Part shown: in pieces, positions 28,775 to 38,348 of the stretch
Layout of the letters: each line of letters opens with the position of its first letter
How positions within the stretch are numbered: position 1 is the first letter of the stretch
Source of the DNA: JAHEGP01 sp963792875
Lineage (GTDB): Bacteria; Pseudomonadota; Gammaproteobacteria; Pseudomonadales; JAHEGP01
Assembly: GCA_963792875.1 (NCBI GenBank)
Contig: CAWBXV010000005.1
Location: 1 to 64,000 of the forward strand
Direction: 5' to 3'
DNA length: 64,000 bases
The notes under the pieces: generated by a model
The model's input: the letters and a program-made list of their open reading frames with translations, nothing else
The model's database searches: none
Told to the model about the DNA's origin: nothing
Made by a program: the position numbers and the translations under genes

Positions 28775-30589
28775 GTGCAGCACGTTCACGCCGCACCCGA
28801 GCCCGGCACCGCCCACGACTGGGCCGTGATCGCGCGCCTGCTGCCGTATCTGTGGCGGTTCCGCGCGCGGGTGGGCCTTGCCCTGGGCATGCTGGTGCTG
28901 GCCAAGCTGGCCGGTGTGGCCGTGCCCGTCTGCCTGAAGTACATCGTCGACGCCCTGGACACGGCCCGACCCGGCGCCGGCGGCGCCCTGGTGGCGGCGC
29001 CCCTGGGCCTGGTGCTGGGCTACGGCGCGCTGCGCTATGGCTCGGTGTTCTTCGGCGAGCTGCGCGACGCCGTGTTCGCCCGGGTGGCCGAGCGCTCGCT
29101 GTCGGAGATCAGCCTGGAGGTGTTCGAGCACCTGCACCGGCTCGACCTGGCCTTCCACCTCGACCGGCGCACCGGCGGCATCTCCCGGGACATGGAGCGG
29201 GGCACCAACGGCATCAGCTTTCTGCTGCGCTCGGTGGTGTTCAGCGTGGTGCCCATCCTGATCGAGGTGGCGCTGGTGGCGGTGATCCTGGCCGTGAGCG
29301 CCGATGTCCTGTTCGCGCTGATCGTGCTGGTGGGGGTGGTGGCCTACGTCGGCTTCTCGGTGTGGATGAGCAACCGCCGCACCACCTTCATCCGCACGGC
29401 CAATCAGCGCGACAGCGACGCCAATCAGCGCGCGGTCGACAGCCTGCTGAACTTTGAGACGGTGAAGTATTTCAACAACGAGGCCTACGAGAGCCGGCGC
29501 TACCGCGACGACCTGCGGCGGCGCGAGGACGCCAGGGTCGTCAACTTCTACAGCCTCAACCTGCTCAACGCCGGCCAGGCGCTGATCATCGCCGCCAGCG
29601 TCACCCTGGTCATGTGGCTCGCGGTCGAGCGCGTGGCCGCCGGCGCCATGAGCCTGGGCGATCTGGCCATGGTCAACGCCTTCATGATCCAGGTGTTCGT
29701 GCCGCTCAATATCCTGGGGTTCGTGTACCGGGAGATCCGGCGGGCGCTGACCGATGTCGAGGCCATGTTCGGCCTGCTCGACATCCGGCCGGCCATCACC
29801 GAGCGGCCCGGCGCCGCCGCCTTCGAGGCGGGGCTGGACGGCATCGAGTTCGACCGCGTGTGCTTTGCCTACCACCCGCAGCGTCCCATCCTGCGCGAGC
29901 TGAGCTTCAGCGTGGCGCCCGGCGAGAAGGTCGCCATCGTCGGGCCCAGCGGCGCCGGCAAGTCCACCCTGGGGCGGCTGCTGTTCCGCTTCTACGACGT
30001 CGACGGCGGCGCCATCCGCGTCGGCGGCCGCGACATCCGCGAGCTCACGCTGGCGTCGTGGCGGGGCGCGCTGGGCGTGGTGCCGCAGGACACGGTGCTG
30101 TTCAACGACACCCTGGAGGCGAACATCCGCTACGGCCGCCCGGACGCCAGCCCCGCCGAGCTGGCGCGGGTGGTCGAGCTGGCGCATCTGCGACGCTTTG
30201 TTGACTCGCTGCCGGAAGGCCTGCAAACTCGAGTCGGCGAGCGCGGCCTGAAGGTGTCCGGCGGCGAGAAGCAGCGCGTCGCCATCGCCCGCATGCTGCT
30301 CAAGCGCCCGGCCGTGCTGCTGTTCGATGAGGCCACCTCGTCGCTGGATTCGGCCTCCGAGCACGCCATCCTGCAGGCGCTGGCGGAGGTGTCTTCGCGC
30401 CATACCACGCTGGTGATCGCCCACCGCCTGTCCACCGTGGTCGATGCCGACCGCATCGTGGTGCTCGACGAGGGCCGGGTGGCGGAGAGCGGCACCCACG
30501 GGCAGCTGCTGGCGGCCCGCGGCCGCTACTGGCAGTTGTGGCAATTGCAGAAACAGCAGGCGGCGGCGACGCGGCCCCAGGCGGAGTGA
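28775..30589 (+). CDS. Atm1/ABCB7-type ABC exporter (fused permease and ATPase)
   Basis: This 604-residue half-transporter starts with GTG. Six transmembrane helices fill residues 20-325, with the Atm1-family run GGISRDMERGTNGISFLL, and FNYE-like FETVKYFNNE after it. The ATPase has Walker A GPSGAGKST (about 389-397), the Q-loop VPQDTVLFN, signature SGGEKQR (about 495) and Walker B LLFDEATSSLD (about 514-524). Proteins of this family export glutathione conjugates or sulphur species; a Novosphingobium Atm1 exports heavy-metal glutathione conjugates. Its position between arsM and a glyoxalase-II-like gene suggests arsenical-thiol export (inference). Confidence 0.9.
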   Translation: MQHVHAAPEPGTAHDWAVIARLLPYLWRFRARVGLALGMLVLAKLAGVAVPVCLKYIVDALDTARPGAGGALVAAPLGLVLGYGALRYGSVFFGELRDAVFARVAERSLSEISLEVFEHLHRLDLAFHLDRRTGGISRDMERGTNGISFLLRSVVFSVVPILIEVALVAVILAVSADVLFALIVLVGVVAYVGFSVWMSNRRTTFIRTANQRDSDANQRAVDSLLNFETVKYFNNEAYESRRYRDDLRRREDARVVNFYSLNLLNAGQALIIAASVTLVMWLAVERVAAGAMSLGDLAMVNAFMIQVFVPLNILGFVYREIRRALTDVEAMFGLLDIRPAITERPGAAAFEAGLDGIEFDRVCFAYHPQRPILRELSFSVAPGEKVAIVGPSGAGKSTLGRLLFRFYDVDGGAIRVGGRDIRELTLASWRGALGVVPQDTVLFNDTLEANIRYGRPDASPAELARVVELAHLRRFVDSLPEGLQTRVGERGLKVSGGEKQRVAIARMLLKRPAVLLFDEATSSLDSASEHAILQALAEVSSRHTTLVIAHRLSTVVDADRIVVLDEGRVAESGTHGQLLAARGRYWQLWQLQKQQAAATRPQAE

Positions 30590-30594
30590 CGCTT

Positions 30595-31251
30595 ATGACC
30601 CCGATGTTGAAGATAGCGATCGTGCCGGTGACGCCCTTCCAGCAGAACTGCAGCCTGTTGCGCTGCGAGCAGACCGGCAGGGCGGCCCTGGTCGACCCCG
30701 GCGGCGACGTCGAGCGCCTGCTGGCGGAACTGGACCGCCTGCAGGCCGAGCCGGAGAAGATCTTTCTCACCCACGGCCACATGGACCACTGCAGCGGCGC
30801 CGACGCGCTGCGCCAGCAGCTGGGCATCCCCATCGAGGGGCCCCACGAGGCCGACCGCTTCTGGATCGACCAGCTGCCGCAGTGGGCGGGGCAGATGGGC
30901 ATGGAGCCCAGCCAGCCCTTCGAGCCGGATCGCTGGCTGCAGCAGGGCGACACGGTGCGCTTCGGCGCGCAGGAGCTGGCGGTGCTGCACTGCCCCGGGC
31001 ACACGCCCGGCCACGTGGTCTTCTTTCATGCCGGACAGCGGCTGGCGCTGGTGGGGGACGTGCTGTTTCAGGGTTCGATAGGGCGCACCGACTTTCCGCT
31101 GGGGGACCACGCCGCCCTCATACAATCCATCAGGCAGCGCTTGTGGCCGCTGGGCGACGACGTGACCTTCATCCCCGGTCACGGTCCGACCTCCACCTTC
31201 GGACATGAGCGCCGCCACAATCCCTTCGTCGCGGACCCGCGCTTTGGTTGA
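30595..31251 (+). CDS. Metallo-beta-lactamase-fold hydrolase (glyoxalase II-like, YcbL type)
   Basis: The 218-residue product starts at ATG 30595, five bases after the exporter stop. It has the di-zinc motif THGHMDH (residues 59-65), HCPGHTPGH (about 138-146), GDVLFQGSIGRTDFP and a final PGHGPTSTFGHER. This is the compact YcbL/GloB-like subgroup, whose members cleave thioesters such as glutathione esters. In this operon it might process glutathione adducts, but no sequence feature proves that. Confidence 0.9.
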   Translation: MTPMLKIAIVPVTPFQQNCSLLRCEQTGRAALVDPGGDVERLLAELDRLQAEPEKIFLTHGHMDHCSGADALRQQLGIPIEGPHEADRFWIDQLPQWAGQMGMEPSQPFEPDRWLQQGDTVRFGAQELAVLHCPGHTPGHVVFFHAGQRLALVGDVLFQGSIGRTDFPLGDHAALIQSIRQRLWPLGDDVTFIPGHGPTSTFGHERRHNPFVADPRFG

Positions 31252-31681
31252 GCCGCTGGCACTGCGGCGCGCGCGGCAGACCTTCGCCTACCGGCTGCTG
31301 GCGCCCCTGGCGCTGCTGGCGATGCTGGTGTGGCTGGTCGAGGGCCAGGCGCTGCGCGTGCTCGGCGCGCTGTTCGCCGGCTACTCCGCGGCGCTGCTGC
31401 CGGGCTTCCCGCGCTCGCTCGACTGGGCCGGCCTTGCCCCGCGGCGCGCCGCGGCGGCGGCCGGTCTGGGCCTGGCAGTGGCCCTGGCGGGCGCCGGCAG
31501 CGGCGCGCTGACAGCGCTGGTGATGGTTTTGATGGCACTGCTGCTGTTGCGGCTGGTCTATCTCAGACAATACTACAGTAAGCACGGGCAGACCGAGACG
31601 GCGGAGCTGATGCGGCGCTGCCTGCTGATCGCGCTGTGGACCCATATGAGCGTATTTGCGGCCATGACCAGCCCCTATTGA
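31205..31681 (+). CDS. Small inner-membrane protein, function unknown
   Basis: This 158-residue product overlaps the previous gene by 47 bases, so the two are probably translated together. Three to four hydrophobic segments are visible (about residues 28-46, 50-66, 84-117 and 136-152), separated by short basic loops. No signature motif was recognised; one loop reads LRQYYSKHGQTETAEL. It may be part of the arsM-exporter operon or simply overlap its end. Confidence 0.65.
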   Translation: MSAATIPSSRTRALVEPLALRRARQTFAYRLLAPLALLAMLVWLVEGQALRVLGALFAGYSAALLPGFPRSLDWAGLAPRRAAAAAGLGLAVALAGAGSGALTALVMVLMALLLLRLVYLRQYYSKHGQTETAELMRRCLLIALWTHMSVFAAMTSPY

Positions 31682-31795
31682 ACCGCTGAGCTGCCGACCC
31701 GTTCCGGCGGCCGCTATAGCGGTTTTTCGCTATCGCGCAAGCCGATGAATTGTCGGTAAAATTCGGCACTTTCCCACGACCTGAGTGTTGAACAG

Positions 31796-32572
31796 ATGCT
31801 TGATGCCTTCTATCGCGAAACCGTAGACCGCTATCGTGAATTGCCTCTGTCAATGAGGCTGTTCGTTTTTCAGTTCTACAAGTTTTTCATCTACGTCCCG
31901 CTGCTGGTGGTGGTCACCGGGCTGGCCGGCCTGCTGGCGGTGCTGGTCGCCGTGGTGAGCCCGCTGCTCGCCAGCCGCTGGGTGGCGCGGCTGTGGGCGC
32001 GCATCCTCTACAAGACGACGCTGTCGACGCTGGATATCGAGGGCATGGCGTCGCTCGACACCGGCCGCTCCTACGTGGTGGTGTCCAACCACCTGAGCCA
32101 GTTCGACATCCCGGTCCTCTACGGCTGGTTGCCGCTGGACCTGAAGTGGGTCATGAAGAAGGAACTGCGCCAGGTGCCGGCGATCGGAGTGGCCTGCGAG
32201 GCCATGGGGCACATCTTCCTGGACCGCAGCAATTCCGAGGAGTCGTTCCGCGTGCTGCAGCAGGTCAAGGGCAATCTGCGGCCGGGGACCTCCATCCTGT
32301 TCTTCCCCGAGGGCACCCGCAGCCGCAACGGCAAGCTGCAGGCGTTCAAGATCGGCGCCTTCGCGATGGCCAAGGACCTGGACATCGCGGTGCTGCCGGT
32401 GACCGTGCTGCACACCGACACCATCCTGCCCCCCGACGGCATCGACCTGCGCCCGGGCCGTGCGCGCATGATCGTGCACGCGCCCATCGAGATCGACGAG
32501 GTGCGCGCCTTGAGCGCCGGCGAGCTGCGCGACCGGGCCCGCGGCATCATCGCGGCGCCGCTGGCGGGGTAG
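31796..32572 (+). CDS. 1-acylglycerol-3-phosphate O-acyltransferase (PlsC family)
   Basis: This 258-residue membrane enzyme has a hydrophobic N-terminus (residues 28-60), the catalytic NHLSQFD (HX4D motif; His99, Asp104) and the phosphate-binding FFPEGTRSRNG (169-179). KLQAFKIGAFAMA follows, as expected. It transfers an acyl chain to lysophosphatidic acid in phospholipid synthesis. ribE starts four bases after its stop, so the two are cotranscribed. Confidence 0.92.
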   Translation: MLDAFYRETVDRYRELPLSMRLFVFQFYKFFIYVPLLVVVTGLAGLLAVLVAVVSPLLASRWVARLWARILYKTTLSTLDIEGMASLDTGRSYVVVSNHLSQFDIPVLYGWLPLDLKWVMKKELRQVPAIGVACEAMGHIFLDRSNSEESFRVLQQVKGNLRPGTSILFFPEGTRSRNGKLQAFKIGAFAMAKDLDIAVLPVTVLHTDTILPPDGIDLRPGRARMIVHAPIEIDEVRALSAGELRDRARGIIAAPLAG

Positions 32573-32576
32573 GCCG

Positions 32577-33218
32577 ATGTTTACCGGTATCGTGCAGGCG
32601 GCGTGCGTGGTGCGGCGGGTCGATGAGCGGCCGGGCCTGCGCAGCTTCGGCATCGCCCTCACGCCCGCGCTGGCGCGCGATCTGGCCATCGGCGCCAGCG
32701 TGGCGATCGACGGCGTGTGCCTCACCGTGACCGGCCAGCAGGGCGATGTGGCGCTGTTCGACGTCATGCAGCAGACCCTGCAGGTCACTACGCTGGGCGC
32801 CGTGCAGCCCGGGCAGCGCGTCAACGTCGAGCGCTCGGCGCGCTACGGCGACGAGATCGGCGGGCACGTGGTGTCGGGCCATATCGATGCGGCGGTGCCG
32901 GTGGTGGACGTGGCCGCCTCCGAGAACAACCGCGAGGTGACCTATCGGGCCCCCGCGGCGCTGCTGCCCTACATCCTGCCCCGGGGTTTCATCGCCCTCA
33001 ACGGCTGCAGCCTCACCATCGCCGCGGTGGACCGGGCGGCGGCGACCTTCAAGGTCTGCTTCATCCCCGAGACCCTGCGGGCGACCACGCACGGTGACAA
33101 GGGCGCGGGCGACCGCGTCAACCTGGAGCTGGACCGCCAGACCCAGGCGATCGTCGATACCGTGCGGGCGTATCTGGCTGACGCCGACCACCTCGCGGCG
33201 GCCGCGGCGCCCGGCTAG
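32577..33218 (+). CDS. ribE: Riboflavin synthase, alpha subunit
   Basis: This 213-residue enzyme converts two 6,7-dimethyl-8-ribityllumazine molecules to riboflavin. It starts with MFTGIVQA, the family hallmark. Its two lumazine-binding repeats each carry a DGVCLTV or NGCSLTI motif (about residues 45 and 142) and GGHVVSGHID (about residues 94-103) in the middle. Other rib genes are not in this window and no FMN riboswitch is seen before it. A strong hairpin terminator follows at 33305-33331. Confidence 0.95.
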   Translation: MFTGIVQAACVVRRVDERPGLRSFGIALTPALARDLAIGASVAIDGVCLTVTGQQGDVALFDVMQQTLQVTTLGAVQPGQRVNVERSARYGDEIGGHVVSGHIDAAVPVVDVAASENNREVTYRAPAALLPYILPRGFIALNGCSLTIAAVDRAAATFKVCFIPETLRATTHGDKGAGDRVNLELDRQTQAIVDTVRAYLADADHLAAAAAPG

Positions 33219-33304
33219 GCCAGGCTGGCATGGGCTGTGCCTCGACGCCGGCCTGTGGGGATGACGACCGCCGCGGCGGCGTGCCGAGCGGGTGTCGAGC
33301 CAAC

Positions 33305-33332
33305 AAAAAAGGGGAAGCGCGGCTTCCCCTTT
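33305..33332 (+). terminator. Rho-independent terminator, probably bidirectional
   Basis: AAAGGGGAAGC and GCTTCCCCTTT form an 11-bp stem with a GCG loop and a run of A on one side and T on the other. It lies between the converging ribE and nitronate-monooxygenase-like genes and can serve both. Confidence 0.88.
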
Positions 33333-33358
33333 GTTAGTGCGTATGGCGCAGGCGCGGC

Positions 33359-34489
33359 TCAGGCCTCTTCGGGCATCAGCGCGTTCACCTGTTCCAGACC
33401 TTCGAGGTACTCGTTGATCAGGCGGAAGATCACGCCGCGGCAGGACTCGACCTCGTTGATCTGGCCCACCACCTGGCCCACCGGGTTGAAGGCGACTTTC
33501 TGGCAGTCCGCGACGCCGGCGTAGGTCGCCGTGCGGCGGATGGCGTCGCCGGTCACCAGGCCCTGCATGGGCATGCCCAGGGGCTTGGGGTTCTCGGGGT
33601 TTTCCCAGGCATCGGTCCAGTCGTTCTTGAGCATGCGGCAGGGCTTGCCGGTCCAGGAACGCGAGCGCACGGTGTCCTCGCTGGTGGCCCTGAGGTAGGA
33701 CTGTTTCTGGGCGGGTTCCGCGTGGGCCTCTTCGACCGTCAGCCACAGCGAGCCGGTCCACACGCCGGCGGCGCCCATGGCCATGGCGGCCAGCATCTGG
33801 CGGCCGTTGCCGATACCGCCGGCGGCCAGTACCGGCACCGGTGCCACCGCCTCGATGATCTGGGGCCACAGCACCATGCTGCCGACGTCGCCGGTGTGGC
33901 CGCCGCCTTCACCGCCCTGGGCGATGATGAAGTCCAGGCCGGCCTCCTTGTGGGCCACGGCCTGCTTGACGCGGCCGCACAGCGCGCCGACCAGGCGGCC
34001 GCTGTCCTTGATCATTTTGATCTTGTCGGCGGGCGGGGTGCCCAGCGCGTTGGCGATCAGCCGGCACTGGGGGCGGGTGAGAGCCTCCTCGATCAGCGGC
34101 GTGGCGGTGGCCTCGGTCCAGCCCAGCAGGCCCATGGACTTGGTGCCGTCCGGCCACTCGGGGACGCCGTGCTCGGCCAGCAGCTTCTGGGCGAACTCGA
34201 TGTGCTCCTGTGGCACCATCTTCATCAGCTGCTCTTCGAGGTGAGCCGGGTCCATATCGCCCATGCCCTCGTACTTCTGCGGGATGACGATGTCCACGCC
34301 GTAGGGCTTGTCGCCGATGTGGGCGTCGATCCAGTCGAGCTCCTCCTTGAGTTTTTCCGGGGTGAAGCCCACTGCGCCGAGCACGCCGATACCGCCGGCC
34401 TTGCTGACGGCGACCACGACGTCGCGGCAATGGGTGAACGCGAAGATGGGGTATTCGATACCCAGCTTTTTACAAAGTTCTGTCTGCAT
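33359..34489 (-). CDS. Nitronate monooxygenase-like flavoprotein (NPD/2-nitropropane dioxygenase family)
   Basis: This 376-residue TIM-barrel FMN protein starts MQTELCKKLGIEYPIF. It has AGGIGVLGAVGF near residue 35, IIAQGGEGGGHTGD around 190 (FMN phosphate loop) and PVLAAGGIGNGRQMLAAMAMGAAGVWTGS around 220-250. The family oxidises nitronates or acts as enoyl reductase, and the substrate cannot be named from sequence. The His of the classic class I enzymes is replaced by the QGGEGGGH pattern of the second group. I took ATG 34489; a longer upstream frame has no family match. It stands alone between ribE and parA. Confidence 0.88.
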   Translation of the reverse strand: MQTELCKKLGIEYPIFAFTHCRDVVVAVSKAGGIGVLGAVGFTPEKLKEELDWIDAHIGDKPYGVDIVIPQKYEGMGDMDPAHLEEQLMKMVPQEHIEFAQKLLAEHGVPEWPDGTKSMGLLGWTEATATPLIEEALTRPQCRLIANALGTPPADKIKMIKDSGRLVGALCGRVKQAVAHKEAGLDFIIAQGGEGGGHTGDVGSMVLWPQIIEAVAPVPVLAAGGIGNGRQMLAAMAMGAAGVWTGSLWLTVEEAHAEPAQKQSYLRATSEDTVRSRSWTGKPCRMLKNDWTDAWENPENPKPLGMPMQGLVTGDAIRRTATYAGVADCQKVAFNPVGQVVGQINEVESCRGVIFRLINEYLEGLEQVNALMPEEA

Positions 34490-34596
34490 GAAACGCCTCT
34501 CGGTGGTACCTAGGGTAAAACGTGTGGCAGCATACGCCACGCGGGCGGGGGCGACAATGGTCGGAGGTCACCCCGGTATTGACAAAATCGCTCAGA

Positions 34597-35424
34597 TCAG
34601 TCGGCCTCCTGCAGCTCGATCTCCTCGATGTCGGCGCGCTCGCCGCCCTGGATGCGCACGCCTTCGAGCTCCTCGAACAGCGAGATGAACTGTTGGGTCA
34701 GGCGGTGATTGGCGGCGCAGTAGATCAGCGGCTCGGACGCCTCGTGCGATTCGCGCATCTTGACGGAGCTGCCGAGGAAGTTGTCGCACACGGCCAGACC
34801 CTCCTGCTGCAGCGCCTCGACGATGCGGCGCGGCTGGTTGGCGCGCGGCTGGTACTGGTTGACCACGATGCCCTCCAGCGCGAGGTCCTTGTTGTGGTCG
34901 TCGCGGGTCTCCTGCACGTTGTCGAGCAGTGAGTACAGCGCCTTGCGCGAGAAGTCGTCGCAGTCGAACGGAATCAGGAGCTTGTCGGCGGCGATCAGGG
35001 CCGACAGGGAGTAGAAGTTGAAGGCCGGCGGGGTGTCGATGTAGATGCGGTCGAACTGCTTGCCCAGCTCCCGGAGCATCTCCCGGAGCTTGTAGATCTT
35101 GTGCTTGCTCTCGAGTTTCGACTGCAGGTCGAGCAGGTCGCTGTGGCCGGGTATAATGTACAGGTTTTCAAAGACGGTCTCGTGGACGAAATCCTGTACT
35201 TCGCGGCGGAACAGGTTGAAGCCCAGCGTCTGCTGGAAGAAGTGGCTGATGGTGTCGGTGAGCCCCTCGGCGCCCGCGCCGAGGACGTACTGGCTGGTGT
35301 TGCATTGCGAATCCAGATCGATCAGCAGCGTGCGGTAGCCGTGGGCGCCGCTGATGGCGGCGAGGTTGGTGGTGATGCTGGATTTGCCGACGCCTCCCTT
35401 CTGGTTGAAAACGACACGTATCAT
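34597..35424 (-). CDS. Orphan ParA-family ATPase
   Basis: This 275-residue protein begins MIRVVFNQKGGVGKSS, the deviant Walker A motif of ParA/MinD ATPases, followed by LLIDLDSQCNTS. IYIDTPPAFNFYS (about residue 125) is the Walker B region. The C-terminus ends in an acidic tail EEIELQEAD. It binds DNA non-specifically as an ATP dimer and positions a cargo. No parB is next to it, so the cargo may be a protein rather than a chromosome or plasmid. I chose ATG 35424, since upstream residues are low-complexity. Confidence 0.88.
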   Translation of the reverse strand: MIRVVFNQKGGVGKSSITTNLAAISGAHGYRTLLIDLDSQCNTSQYVLGAGAEGLTDTISHFFQQTLGFNLFRREVQDFVHETVFENLYIIPGHSDLLDLQSKLESKHKIYKLREMLRELGKQFDRIYIDTPPAFNFYSLSALIAADKLLIPFDCDDFSRKALYSLLDNVQETRDDHNKDLALEGIVVNQYQPRANQPRRIVEALQQEGLAVCDNFLGSSVKMRESHEASEPLIYCAANHRLTQQFISLFEELEGVRIQGGERADIEEIELQEAD

Positions 35425-35612
35425 GACAAAACTCCCTTGTTTGCGTGTGTTGCCGTGCAGTGCGGGCCGCGTGGCACGGATGGGTCGTGGTTGCGGTCGA
35501 TGGGGTCTGCAGCGCGGCGTGGCAGTATTTATCACAATTGGCATTGACATGGCAAATAATCTGGCCCTCGCGGCCGCCCGCTACGGCAGAAGCATAGCAG
35601 AGGGCTGGTAAT

Positions 35613-36647
<1,035 letters not shown>

Positions 36648-36835
36648 TGACAGAATCCGCGCTGTCGTGCCCGCCGTCAGCCACTGGCTCAGCCAGGGGC
36701 GGCGGTCCGGCCGCAGCCGCGGTCGTTCATGCCGGCCCGCGATCGGTGCTGCGGGCCGGTCGGGCTGCGGCTCTTCAACCCATTGAGGCAGTGACGGCGC
36801 GGCCAGTGCCGCGGCGCCGCCACTGAAAAGTTATC

Positions 36836-38050
36836 ATGATGCCTACAGCACAGTTTCAGCGGATTTGCGTTATCGGCCTGGGTTACATCGGCCTGCCCAC
36901 GGCGTCGCTGCTCGCCACCAAGGGCTTTGCGGTGACCGGCGTCGACGTCTCCGCCAGCGTCGTCGACACCATCAACCGGGGCGAGATTCACATCGTCGAG
37001 CCGGACCTGGACATCCTCGTCAAGTCCGCCGTCAACTCCGGCAACCTCACCGCCAGCCTGACGCCGGTCGAGGCGGATGTGTTCATCATCGCGGTGCCGA
37101 CGCCGTTCAAGGAGGGCAAGAAGCCCGATCTGTCCTACATCGAGGCGGCCTCCAGGGCCATCGCGCCCTATGTCAAGCCCGGCAATCTGGTGGTGCTGGA
37201 GTCGACCAGCCCGCCGGGCACCACCGAGGAGGTCGTGGCCGCAACCCTGGCGGCGGCGGGGCTCGACGTGGTCGATGCGGTCTTTGTCGCGCACTGTCCG
37301 GAGCGGGTGTTGCCGGGCCGCATTCTGGTCGAGCTGATCGAAAACGACCGGGTGGTCGGCGGCATCAACGAGGCCTCCAAGGATGCCGCCGTGGCGTTCT
37401 ACGAGACCTTCGTGCGCGGCGAGGTGCACGGCACCAACGCCAGGACGGCCGAGCTGGTCAAGCTGACCGAAAACTCGTTCCGGGACGTCAATATCGCCTT
37501 CGCCAACGAGATCTCCATGATCGCCGAGGCGGAGGGCATCAACACCTGGGAGGTCATCGAGCTGGCCAACCGCCACCCGCGGGTGAACATCCTCAGCCCG
37601 GGGCCGGGCGTCGGGGGCCACTGTATCGCGGTCGACCCCTGGTTCATCGTGGACCGCTGCCCCGAGCGCTCGCGCCTGATCCGCACCGCGCGGGAGGTGA
37701 ACGACGGCAAGCCCGCCTGGGTCATCGAGCGGGTGCTGAGCAAGGCGGCCAAGTTCCGGGACCCGGTGATCGGCTGCCTGGGGCTGGCCTTCAAGGCCGA
37801 CGTCGATGACCTGCGCGAATCGCCGGCGCTGGCCATCGTGCGGCGGCTGCAGGCCGAGGGCGTCGGGCGGCTGCTGATCTGCGAGCCCAACATCGCCAGG
37901 CACCCCGAATTCACCGTGCTGCCGCTGGCCAAGGTGGTCGAACAGGCCGACATCCTGGTGATCCTGGTGGACCACAAGCCGTTCCGGAAGCTCAGCGCCG
38001 CGCTGCTCAAGGAGAAGGTGGTGATCGACACCCGCGGCATCATCAAGTAG
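36836..38050 (+). CDS. wecC: UDP-N-acetyl-D-mannosamine dehydrogenase (WecC type)
   Basis: This 404-residue NAD-dependent enzyme oxidises UDP-ManNAc to its uronic acid for surface polysaccharides. It has the Rossmann motif VIGLGYIGLP near residue 12, STSPPGTTEE, the HCPERVLPGR segment, KLTENSFRDVNIAFANE (catalytic Lys/Asn) and GGHCIAVDPWF with the catalytic Cys around residue 263. The UDP-sugar dehydrogenase superfamily also contains glucose and galactose forms, but the HCPERVLPGR and DPWF motifs favour the ManNAc type. It stands alone; no epimerase gene is adjacent. Confidence 0.9.
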   Translation: MMPTAQFQRICVIGLGYIGLPTASLLATKGFAVTGVDVSASVVDTINRGEIHIVEPDLDILVKSAVNSGNLTASLTPVEADVFIIAVPTPFKEGKKPDLSYIEAASRAIAPYVKPGNLVVLESTSPPGTTEEVVAATLAAAGLDVVDAVFVAHCPERVLPGRILVELIENDRVVGGINEASKDAAVAFYETFVRGEVHGTNARTAELVKLTENSFRDVNIAFANEISMIAEAEGINTWEVIELANRHPRVNILSPGPGVGGHCIAVDPWFIVDRCPERSRLIRTAREVNDGKPAWVIERVLSKAAKFRDPVIGCLGLAFKADVDDLRESPALAIVRRLQAEGVGRLLICEPNIARHPEFTVLPLAKVVEQADILVILVDHKPFRKLSAALLKEKVVIDTRGIIK

Positions 38051-38089
38051 CCGGCAGGCGGTGCCGGCGGCCGCGCCCGGAAAACCTGC

Positions 38090-38118
38090 TTGCATTCGCG
38101 CACCCGGTTGCGGATAAT
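38090..38118 (+). promoter_or_regulatory. Sigma-70 promoter of the 4.5S RNA gene
   Basis: TTGCAT (38090-38095) and GATAAT (38113-38118) are separated by exactly 17 bases. The start point would lie about 20 bases before the RNA 5' end, or the RNA is trimmed. Confidence 0.75.
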
Positions 38119-38146
38119 CCGCGGCTCGGGTGCCAAGCCCGCTATG

Positions 38147-38256
<110 letters not shown>

Positions 38257-38348
38257 ACCCAATTTCCTCCCTCTTGCCGTTTCGCCGCCACCCCCCGGGT
38301 GTATAATGGCCAGCCTCGTCACATGACCAGCCGCCGGCCCATGGAGTT

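Noticed and set aside
27665..30544. 959-codon open frame on the minus strand opposite arsM and the exporter
   Set aside because: It mirrors the codon bias of the two real genes; both plus-strand proteins are clearly recognisable.
32577..32577. FMN riboswitch before ribE
   Set aside because: ribE starts four bases after the plsC-like gene, leaving no leader.
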